From the NCBI GenBank assembly GCA_047610385.1, contig JBLGAC010000032.1, positions 1-46,304 on the forward strand: a DNA stretch of 46,304 nucleotides, read 5' to 3'. The notes below the pieces were generated by a model. It was not told where the DNA came from. It saw nothing but the letters and a program-made list of their open reading frames with translations, and did not search any database. Shown here in pieces: positions 39,871 through 46,304 of the stretch. Each line of letters begins with the position of its first letter. Positions within the stretch are counted from its first letter, which is position 1. The stretch comes from JBOCEF01 sp047610385. Lineage in GTDB: Bacteria > Pseudomonadota > Alphaproteobacteria > Rhodobacterales > Rhodobacteraceae. The translations under genes were made by a program, and so were the position numbers.

Positions 39871-40692
39871 ATGAGCATTGATCCCCCCCCGAAGACCCTG
39901 CCAGATTTGTCCGGCTATCTGATCCTGTTGGCTGAGGACAATGAGACCAATCAGATGGTTGCCTGTGAAATGCTCGCGGCCATGGGTGCCCGCGTGGCCC
40001 TGGCCGTGGATGGGGCGGAGGCGTTGGAAATGATCAGCGCCAAGGTCTACGACGCGCTGATTGTGGACATTGAGATGCCGCGGATCTCCGGGCTCGATGT
40101 TATCCGGTCCGTGCGCGAAAATGGCGGGCCTCAGGCGCGGCGCCCCCTCATCGCGCTGACCGCCTATCCGAGAGAAGACCACGGTGCCGCGATCCTGTCG
40201 GCGGGCGCCGATCAGGTGATCTCCAAGCCGATCCCGAGCATTGAGGCGCTGGGCGCTGCGGTGCTCTCAGCAGCGGTCCGCGGTGCCGGCGCCCCGGCGC
40301 ACGCCCTGATGGCCGGCGCACCGGGCGCGGCCCACATCCAACCCGGAAGGCGCGCGGAACATGTCGCCCCCGACATTCTGTTTACCCTGATCGACACTGT
40401 GGGGCGTGGCCGGATGGCCGAATTGCTGGGCAAGGTGATCCGCGATATCGCTGCCACCAGCGAGACCTGCGCGCGCGCGGCACCCGCGGGCGACATGGAC
40501 GCGCTGCGCGGCGCGACCCATGTGCTGATGTCGGTGGCGGGCACTGTGGGGGCGCTGCGCCTTCAACGGATGGCAGAGCAGATGAACGACCTCGCCCATG
40601 CCAGCATGGCCGCCAAAGCAGAATTCTACGCCGCGGCCTTGCTGACAGAGGCCAATCAGGTGATCTTGACCCTGATGCGGGAGAAGGAGTGA
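39871..40692 (+). CDS. Response-regulator receiver plus Hpt phosphotransfer protein
   Basis: Phosphorelay protein of 273 residues. The receiver domain (16-130) has Glu22-Asp23 in LLAEDNETNQM, the phospho-acceptor Asp66 in IVDIEMPRISG, Thr97 in ALTAYP and Lys119 in ISKPI. A linker of about 40 residues leads to an Hpt-like helical domain whose His217 in ATHVLMSVAGTVGA fits the HxxxxxxxGxxG pattern. It should accept phosphate from a hybrid kinase encoded elsewhere and hand it on. ATG 39871 is used; the longer frame to 39661 is unlike the family. It ends 8 bp before the sigma-54 regulator, its probable partner. The 286 bp upstream show T-runs but no clear promoter. Confidence 0.85.
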   Translation: MSIDPPPKTLPDLSGYLILLAEDNETNQMVACEMLAAMGARVALAVDGAEALEMISAKVYDALIVDIEMPRISGLDVIRSVRENGGPQARRPLIALTAYPREDHGAAILSAGADQVISKPIPSIEALGAAVLSAAVRGAGAPAHALMAGAPGAAHIQPGRRAEHVAPDILFTLIDTVGRGRMAELLGKVIRDIAATSETCARAAPAGDMDALRGATHVLMSVAGTVGALRLQRMAEQMNDLAHASMAAKAEFYAAALLTEANQVILTLMREKE

Positions 40693-40700
40693 ACCTGAGA

Positions 40701-42164
40701 ATGCACGACACACAAGGGCCAGTTCTTCTTGTCGAAGACACGCCCTCGCTGGCGATGCTCTACGAATCGGTGCTCAAGCGCGCAGGGTATGACGTTGATG
40801 TCGCGTTCACCGGCCAGTCGGCCGAAGCCCGGTTTGCGCAGCTCGGGCACGGGGTGGTCCTGCTTGATCTGATGTTGCCGGACGCTGACGGCCTCGACAT
40901 ACTGCGCGGGATGCGCCTGCGCGCGCCTGAAACCCGGGTGATCGCGATCACGGCCAACGGGTCGATCAACCGTGCGGTGCAGGCGATGCGGGCGGGCGCG
41001 TTTGATTTTCTGGTGAAACCGTTCGATGACAGGCGGCTTTTGTCCGCGCTGTCCAACGCCATCGCATCGCGCGCCGCCGAAGCCGACGCCGCCCCGCCCA
41101 CCGAAACAGCAGACCGCGCGCGCCCGGCGCAGCCGTTTCAGGGCTTTGTCGGATCTTCGCCGCGGATGCGCAGCGTGTATGACATGATCCGCTCCATCGC
41201 CAGATCCACCGCCACGGTGTTCGTGACCGGCGAAAGCGGCACTGGCAAAGAGGTATGCGCCCACGCGATCCACGCGGTGTCGCATCGCGCGGACAAGCCG
41301 TTTGTGCCGCTCAACTGCGCCGCAATCCCGCGCGATCTGCTGGAATCAGAGGTGTTCGGCCACCTGAAGGGCAGCTTCACGGGCGCGATCTCAGACCAGA
41401 AGGGCGCCGCGGCGATGGCCGATGGCGGCACGCTGTTCATGGATGAAATCTGCGAGATGGGGCTGGGGCTGCAAAGCAAGCTGCTCAGGTTCCTGCAGAC
41501 ATCGATGATCCAGCCAGTGGGGGCTGGCACCCCGCGCAAGGTCGATGTGCGCATCGTCTGCGCCACCAACCGCGACCCGGTTGAAGAGGTCCGCGCCGGC
41601 CGCTTCCGTGAAGATCTGTTCTACCGCCTTCATGTGGTGCCAATCCAGCTGCCACCCCTGCGCGACCGCGAAGACGACGCGGTGGAGATCGCAGAGACGC
41701 TGCTGCGCCAATTTTCGATCGAAGAGGGCAAATCCTTTCGACGTCTGTCCCAGGACGCTGCCGACATTTTCCGCGCCCATCCGTGGCCCGGCAATGTCCG
41801 CCAGCTTCAGAACACCGTGCGCAACGTGGTGGTGCTGCACGATGCCGACGAAGTGGCGACCAGCATGCTGCCCATCGATCTGATCGCGGGTCTGCGCCCT
41901 GCCCCCCAGGACACGCGCGACCCGATCATGGCACCGCAGGCCCCACTCGCCGCCGCCGGCAACGGGCTGCCCGACCCCGCCGGCGGCGGGTTGCCCGCAC
42001 TGGTGCGTCCGCTGGTCGGCAGCGCGCTGGCGGATGTAGAGCGCGAGCTGATCGAGGCGACCATCGCAGAATGCGGCGGGTCAATTCCGCGGGCCGCGCG
42101 GCTTCTGGCGGTCAGCCCTTCGACGCTTTATCGCAAGCGCAGCACATGGAGCACGCCAAGCTGA
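40701..42164 (+). CDS. Sigma-54-dependent response regulator, LuxO/NtrC type
   Basis: Transcription activator of 487 residues. The receiver domain has Glu12-Asp13, phospho-acceptor Asp56 in LLDLMLPDADG and Lys106. The AAA+ domain (about 149-385) has Walker A GESGTGKE near 177-184, the sigma-54 contact loop as GSFTGA (224-229; usually GAFTGA), Walker B GGTLFMDEI near 242-250 and the R-finger region FREDLFYRL. The Fis-type helix-turn-helix IAECGGSIPRAARLLAVSPSTLYRKR is C-terminal. ATG 40701 has AAGGAG 11 bp upstream; a GTG at 40689 would overlap that site. The preceding REC-Hpt gene suggests phosphorylation through a LuxU-like step. Confidence 0.9.
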   Translation: MHDTQGPVLLVEDTPSLAMLYESVLKRAGYDVDVAFTGQSAEARFAQLGHGVVLLDLMLPDADGLDILRGMRLRAPETRVIAITANGSINRAVQAMRAGAFDFLVKPFDDRRLLSALSNAIASRAAEADAAPPTETADRARPAQPFQGFVGSSPRMRSVYDMIRSIARSTATVFVTGESGTGKEVCAHAIHAVSHRADKPFVPLNCAAIPRDLLESEVFGHLKGSFTGAISDQKGAAAMADGGTLFMDEICEMGLGLQSKLLRFLQTSMIQPVGAGTPRKVDVRIVCATNRDPVEEVRAGRFREDLFYRLHVVPIQLPPLRDREDDAVEIAETLLRQFSIEEGKSFRRLSQDAADIFRAHPWPGNVRQLQNTVRNVVVLHDADEVATSMLPIDLIAGLRPAPQDTRDPIMAPQAPLAAAGNGLPDPAGGGLPALVRPLVGSALADVERELIEATIAECGGSIPRAARLLAVSPSTLYRKRSTWSTPS

Positions 42165-42319
42165 CGCTACGTTCCGCGCAATTTCGGCGCCACCTTGCGC
42201 GTCATTGTCTTGCGCCTGCCGTATTTCCTTGCAACCGTGTGCGCCAGATTGCCCGCCAGGCGCGCCACGGGTGCGGCGCCTCGATGCGAAGGCATGACCT
42301 AACACGAGAGGTATCGCCC

Positions 42320-43309
42320 ATGCTCCGCCGTTTCCTGTTCGCCGCTTCCGCCCTTGCGATCTCGGCCGCCGCCGCATCCGCCGATGTGAAGCCCGCGGTC
42401 GTCTATGATATGGGCGGCAAGTTCGACAAGTCGTTCAACGAGGCCGCCCATACTGGCGCCGAAGCGTTCAAGGCCGAGACCGGCATCGCCTATGCCGATT
42501 TCGAAATCCAGAACGACGCCCAGCGCGAACAGGCCCTGCGCCGCTTTGCGCAGAAAGGCTATGACCCGATCATCGCCATCGGGTTCAGCCAAGCCGCGGC
42601 CGTCGAAAAGGTCGCCAAGGAATTCCCCGATAGCCATTTCGGCATCGTTGACATGGTTGTGGACCTGCCCAACGTCCGCTCAATCCTGTTCAAGGAACAT
42701 GAGGGGTCGTATCTCGTCGGCATCATGGCGGCGATGGCGTCCAAGACCGGCAAGGTTGGCTTTATCGGCGGCATGGACATTCCGCTGATCAGCAAATTCG
42801 CCTGCGGCTATGTCGGCGGCGCGAAATCTGCCGGTGCCACGGACGTGTTTGAAAACATGACCGGCACCACCCCCGCCGCCTGGGGCGACCCCGTGCGCGG
42901 CGGAGAGCTGGCAAGGGCCCAGTTCGCCCAGGGCGCAGATGTGGTCTATCACGCCGCGGGCGGCACCGGCATCGGCGTCATCCAGGCCGCCGCCGACGAG
43001 GGCAAGCTGGCCATCGGTGTCGACAGCAACCAGAACGGCATGCAGCCCGGCACCGTGCTGACCTCAATGCTGAAACGCGTCGACATTGCCGTCATGGACG
43101 CCTTCATGGACGTCAAAGAAGGCAACTGGTCCACTGGCTTTTCCGTGCTTGGCCTTGCCGAAGGCGGCGTGGGCTATGCGATGGACGAAAACAACAAAGA
43201 CCTGGTGTCAGCGGACATGATCGCCGCGGTTGAAGCTGCGTCAGCCCAGATCAAATCGGGTGAGATTGTCGTGCACAACTACATGTCCGACAGCGCCTGC
43301 CCCTACTGA
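42320..43309 (+). CDS. BMP-family ABC transporter substrate-binding protein
   Basis: Periplasmic binding protein of the basic membrane protein (PnrA-like) family, 329 residues, typically for purine nucleosides or related compounds. The signal peptide MLRRFLFAASALAISAAAASA is followed by DVKPAVVYDMGGKFDKSFNE, the usual family opening. IIAIGFSQAAAVEKVAKEFPDSHFGIVDM and GADVVYHAAGGTGIGVIQAA are also typical. There is no lipobox cysteine at the cleavage site, so the mature protein should be soluble in the periplasm. The upstream in-frame extension through the regulator gene is not used. A terminator hairpin follows, then the ATPase gene, so binding-protein excess over ATPase is likely. Confidence 0.93.
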   Translation: MLRRFLFAASALAISAAAASADVKPAVVYDMGGKFDKSFNEAAHTGAEAFKAETGIAYADFEIQNDAQREQALRRFAQKGYDPIIAIGFSQAAAVEKVAKEFPDSHFGIVDMVVDLPNVRSILFKEHEGSYLVGIMAAMASKTGKVGFIGGMDIPLISKFACGYVGGAKSAGATDVFENMTGTTPAAWGDPVRGGELARAQFAQGADVVYHAAGGTGIGVIQAAADEGKLAIGVDSNQNGMQPGTVLTSMLKRVDIAVMDAFMDVKEGNWSTGFSVLGLAEGGVGYAMDENNKDLVSADMIAAVEAASAQIKSGEIVVHNYMSDSACPY

Positions 43310-43332
43310 TCCGGCGCGCCTGACCTGCAGTG

Positions 43333-43368
43333 CGGGCGCCCTTTCCATCGCGAAAGGGCGCCCGTTTT
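43333..43368 (+). terminator. Terminator or attenuating hairpin after the binding protein gene
   Basis: A perfect 13-bp stem, CGGGCGCCCTTTC against GAAAGGGCGCCCG, with a 6-base loop and followed by TTTT. It is located between the BMP-type binding protein gene and its ATPase gene and could set their expression ratio by partial termination. Confidence 0.82.
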
Positions 43369-43458
43369 CACATCACAGGGTGCAACAAAAAGCTGTTGTG
43401 CAGCGTTTTCGTCCTTTATCGTTTGGTCAAATACCATCTGCCGACAGGAGACCCCGAC

Positions 43459-44979
43459 ATGACCGCTCCCGCGATCGAACTGATCGGCGTCACCAAGCGC
43501 TTTGGCCCCGTGCTGGCCAACAAGGACATCCATCTGCGCGTCGAAAAGGGGGCGATCCACGGGATCATCGGCGAAAACGGCGCTGGGAAATCGACGCTGA
43601 TGTCGATCCTGTATGGGTTTTATCAGGCCGATGGCGGCACGGTGGCGATTGACGGCGTGCAGGTGAATATCCCCGACAGCCAGGCCGCGATTGATCTTGG
43701 CATCGGCATGGTGCATCAGCATTTCATGCTGGTGGAGCCGTTCACGGTGCTGGAAAACGTCATGCTGGGCGCTGAGGGTGGCGCGTTTCTGGCCAAGGGC
43801 ACCACCGCCGCGCGCGCCGAATTGCAGCGGTTGGAGCGTGAATACGGCCTGCATGTTGACCCTGACGCGGTGGTCGGCGATCTGCCCGTCGGCCAGCAGC
43901 AGCGGGTTGAGATCCTCAAAGCCCTCTATCGCGGCGCGGAAATCCTGATCCTGGATGAACCCACCGGCGTGCTGACCCCCGATGAGGCTGACCAGCTGTT
44001 CCGCATTCTTACGCAGTTGAAGGCGCAGGGAAAAACGGTCCTGCTGATCACCCACAAACTGCGTGAGATTATGGCGATCACCGACGCGGTGTCGGTCATG
44101 CGCCGTGGCGAAATGGTTGCAACGCGCACCACATCTGCAACCAGTGTTGAGGAATTGGCCGAACTGATGGTCGGGCGGTCGGTGCTGCTGCGCGTTGAAA
44201 AAGGCCCGGCGCATCCCAAGGACGTGCGCCTGTCGGTCAAGGACGCCCGCGTGGTCGATGAAATGGGCGTGGAGCGCTTACGCGGCGTGTCCCTTGATGT
44301 GCGCGCGGGCGAGATTGTCGGCATTGCCGGGGTTGCGGGCAACGGGCAATCTGAATTGCTGGCGGCGATCGCGGGCATTCACCCGCTGACCTCCGGCACC
44401 ATCATCGTCAACGGCCAGCCGCGCGACCACGCGGACCCGGCGATGCTGCGCAAGATGGGTCTGGCGCATGTGCCTGAGGATCGGCACCGCATGGGTCTGG
44501 TCACCAGATTTTCGGCCAAGGAAAACGCGATCCTCGGCTATCACAGCGATGAAAAATACGGGGCGGGCGTCTTTCTGGACCGCGCCGCGATCCTTGCGGC
44601 GTGCCAAGGCCAGATGGAGCGGTTCGACGTCCGCCCCCGCGACCCGGAGCTGAAATGCGCCAATTTCTCAGGCGGCAATCAGCAAAAAATCGTGCTGGCC
44701 CGGGAGATTGAGCAAGACCCCGACGTGATGATCATCGGCCAGCCCACCCGCGGCGTGGACGTGGGCGCCATCGAGGCAATCCACCGCAAACTGATCGAAC
44801 TGCGCGACGCGGGCAAAGCCATTTTGTTAGTTTCGGTGGAGCTGGATGAAATCCGCGGCCTGTCGGACCGGATATTGGTGATGTTCGACGGGCGCGTGAT
44901 GGGAGAGTTGCCCGGCGATGCAGATGAGCGCGAGATCGGGTTGTTGATGTCCGGCGTGGCGCAGGAGGTGGGGGCGTGA
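43459..44979 (+). CDS. BMP-type ABC transporter, duplicated ATP-binding protein
   Basis: ATPase subunit of 506 residues with two fused nucleotide-binding domains, as in sugar and nucleoside uptake systems. The first has Walker A GENGAGKS near 37-44, LPVGQQQRVEILKAL and Walker B LILDEPTGVL. The second has a looser Walker A GVAGNGQSE near 292-300, FSGGNQQKIVLAREI and MIIGQPTRGVD, where Asp-Glu is replaced by Gly-Gln, usual for this class. ATG 43459 has CAGGAG upstream. The gene ends in an ATPase-typical C terminus, but the following gene is not the expected permease. Confidence 0.92.
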   Translation: MTAPAIELIGVTKRFGPVLANKDIHLRVEKGAIHGIIGENGAGKSTLMSILYGFYQADGGTVAIDGVQVNIPDSQAAIDLGIGMVHQHFMLVEPFTVLENVMLGAEGGAFLAKGTTAARAELQRLEREYGLHVDPDAVVGDLPVGQQQRVEILKALYRGAEILILDEPTGVLTPDEADQLFRILTQLKAQGKTVLLITHKLREIMAITDAVSVMRRGEMVATRTTSATSVEELAELMVGRSVLLRVEKGPAHPKDVRLSVKDARVVDEMGVERLRGVSLDVRAGEIVGIAGVAGNGQSELLAAIAGIHPLTSGTIIVNGQPRDHADPAMLRKMGLAHVPEDRHRMGLVTRFSAKENAILGYHSDEKYGAGVFLDRAAILAACQGQMERFDVRPRDPELKCANFSGGNQQKIVLAREIEQDPDVMIIGQPTRGVDVGAIEAIHRKLIELRDAGKAILLVSVELDEIRGLSDRILVMFDGRVMGELPGDADEREIGLLMSGVAQEVGA

Positions 44980-45545
44980 CAAGGGCCGACTTGCAGTTTT
45001 GGGCGGACATCGCGCAAGGCGCATTGACACCTTTGGTCGCAGCAATTGGCATATACTTAGGCATAAAGGGCCACAGTCTAGCAAAAAAGAGAAGAACTGA
45101 TGATCTGTTTGACAAGAGATTCTTGCTTATTATGGATATTCAGAATTTCTTTGACCACTCAATTCGCAAATTCTCAACGACTGACTCGCTGAAATACTGG
45201 AGTGACGAAATTTTTCCAGGGACTAAATATGTTTTTGATGTCAGCAGCCCCCACTTCATGAACGAATCTCGCCTATTCACATATAACGTCGAACGATTTT
45301 CAAAAAAAGATCCAAAAGATGAAAGTGATATAGCCATGATAAATTCTGGAAACGAATTTATTACACGAATATCTGCAGTTTCTCGCGCAGAAGCACTGAA
45401 TCTCTCCCTCCGACCCAAGTTACTATTTGGAAAAAACTCCCCAAATTGGGGCGATATGTCTGAGATGACCCTGAGGCAGATTAACCAGCATATCAACGGA
45501 GACGAAATAAAGGGAAAGATAATTGAAAAGGCGAGCCTTCAATGA
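44976..45545 (+). CDS. AT-rich hypothetical protein with N-terminal membrane anchor
   Basis: Unrecognised protein of 189 residues. Residues 14-30 (ALTPLVAAIGIYLGIKG) form one hydrophobic anchor, then KKRRTDDLFDKRFLLIMDI starts a soluble, mostly helical domain. The pattern of a short anchor followed by a basic stretch and LFDKRF is seen in other uncharacterised mobile-island proteins. Codon use is much richer in A and T than the flanking genes, a sign of transfer. The GTG start overlaps the TGA of the ABC ATPase gene (GTGA), so translation is coupled to a housekeeping transport operon. The start is decided by that overlap; no function can be given. Confidence 0.65.
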   Translation: MTRADLQFWADIAQGALTPLVAAIGIYLGIKGHSLAKKRRTDDLFDKRFLLIMDIQNFFDHSIRKFSTTDSLKYWSDEIFPGTKYVFDVSSPHFMNESRLFTYNVERFSKKDPKDESDIAMINSGNEFITRISAVSRAEALNLSLRPKLLFGKNSPNWGDMSEMTLRQINQHINGDEIKGKIIEKASLQ

Positions 45546-45625
45546 AGCGAGGCATCAATATCAAGTGATCCCGGATCGCCGTATCCGGCCTAAGTTTCCT
45601 CCTCCCCCACCCAAAGGACCCCAGC

Positions 45626-46303
45626 ATGATCGAACAGTTCGCCGACCTGGTTCCCGACCACCTGCTCGACCTCTCTGGCGAGGTGTTCGCGGCGGGGCGG
45701 ATCGCGTTCAGTCGGCGCTCTGCGATCTATATGATGGCGCTGCATCCGGGTGAGGGGACGGCGAATGACACCCTGCGCGGCAATATTTCTGAGACCGTGG
45801 ACGGGCCGGACGGGTATTGGTGCAGCGCGCTCGACGCCAAATGGGGGCCGGAGGGACCGGGCAAGGCACCCGCCCAGAAAAACATCCTGATGGGGTTCGC
45901 CGACACGAGGTTTGAGCTGCGGGAGATCCCGTCCAGCACCCTCATCTTCCCGCGCCTGTCCGGCGATGTTGAGGCTGATCCTGATTTCAACGCCTATGCC
46001 GATGCGTGCTGGCCGTTTCATCAAGCGGTGATCGAAAGCCTTGGGGTGCGTCTTGTGCTATGCTTGGGCAAGACCGTCGGCGGCGCGGTGCGCAGGCGTC
46101 TCAATGCCCATGAACTGGTGTCGCAATACACTGAGACCATTCCCATCCGCGGCTGGACCAGCACGATCCATTCGAACCCGCAGGGGGTGATGGTGGCGTC
46201 GCTGTCCTCGCCATGGCGCACCGATTGGTCGAACCCGGCGCTGAACCCGCTGCCCATGTGCGAACGTGCGCTCAATGGTGAATTCAACAGGCCAAACCGA
46301 TGA
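45626..46303 (+). CDS. Hypothetical protein, possibly uracil-DNA-glycosylase-fold
   Basis: 225-residue protein of unknown function. Two segments recall the uracil-DNA glycosylase superfamily: IYMMALHPGEGTAND near 34-49, where the superfamily often has a G-x-x-P-G/NPG loop, and CWPFHQAVIESLGVRLVLCLGKTVGGAV near 129-156, resembling the helix-strand that carries the conserved LG motif. The usual catalytic residues are not obvious, so this is a weak suggestion. Composition is GC-rich like the host genome. It follows the AT-rich gene after an 80-bp gap with a GGAC-type site, and its TGA overlaps an ATG at the window edge (46300), so another gene may continue. Confidence 0.5.
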   Translation: MIEQFADLVPDHLLDLSGEVFAAGRIAFSRRSAIYMMALHPGEGTANDTLRGNISETVDGPDGYWCSALDAKWGPEGPGKAPAQKNILMGFADTRFELREIPSSTLIFPRLSGDVEADPDFNAYADACWPFHQAVIESLGVRLVLCLGKTVGGAVRRRLNAHELVSQYTETIPIRGWTSTIHSNPQGVMVASLSSPWRTDWSNPALNPLPMCERALNGEFNRPNR

Positions 46304-46304
46304 A

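Overview
The window looks like chromosome from an alphaproteobacterium of the Rhodobacteraceae/Roseobacter lineage. The evidence is a split cytochrome aa3 locus (subunit II, ctaB, a 48-residue membrane protein, ctaG, subunit III, but no subunit I), a complete ccoNOQP-ccoGHIS cbb3 oxidase locus with FnrL and an anaerobic HemN beside it, a plant-type glutamate-cysteine ligase, and high-GC codon use in most genes. No rRNA, tRNA or CRISPR array was seen.

Layout. (1) 1-3.8 kb: a less GC-rich block with a sterol-desaturase-family hydroxylase and an alpha/beta hydrolase, divergent from a TetR regulator and an ATPase-less ABC membrane domain, with a perfect palindrome between them. (2) 4.0-10.3 kb: a catabolic cluster with a LysR regulator, GMC oxidoreductase, enolase-superfamily enzyme, aldehyde dehydrogenase and beta-hydroxyacid dehydrogenase. 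(3) 10.3-12.3 kb: a scar zone with minus-strand gene remnants, an AT-rich stretch and a two-gene phage-like module (HTH/zinc-ribbon protein and a PDDEXK-like nuclease whose catalytic Glu appears to be Gly). It abuts the terminator of the cox operon. (4) 12.3-16 kb: cox operon on the minus strand. (5) 16.2-23.1 kb: tldD with two membrane proteins, then gshA, a membrane protein and rsmE on the minus strand, divergent from ubiA. (6) 23.2-24.7 kb: a CAP-domain/RTX protein of a type I secretion kind. (7) 24.8-32.9 kb: cbb3 oxidase structural and maturation genes. (8) 33-37.2 kb: a LysR regulator, a DUF1330-like protein, fnrL, hemN and a persulfide-sensor-like ArsR regulator. (9) 37.3-42.2 kb: an exopolysaccharide tyrosine autokinase followed by a REC-Hpt protein and a sigma-54 response regulator. 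(10) 42.3-46.3 kb: a BMP-type ABC uptake system (binding protein and double ATPase), interrupted where permeases are expected by an AT-rich membrane-anchored gene and a possible uracil-DNA-glycosylase-like gene.

The best-supported circuit is the low-oxygen one. FNR-type boxes lie before ccoN, before ccoG and between fnrL and hemN, so one oxygen sensor plausibly controls the high-affinity oxidase, its copper/heme maturation genes and oxygen-independent heme synthesis. The least explained material is the scar zone at 10.3-12.3 kb, the inserted genes at 45-46.3 kb, and the phosphorelay pair next to the polysaccharide kinase. I did not find a clearly new multi-gene system; the candidates are listed with their limits.
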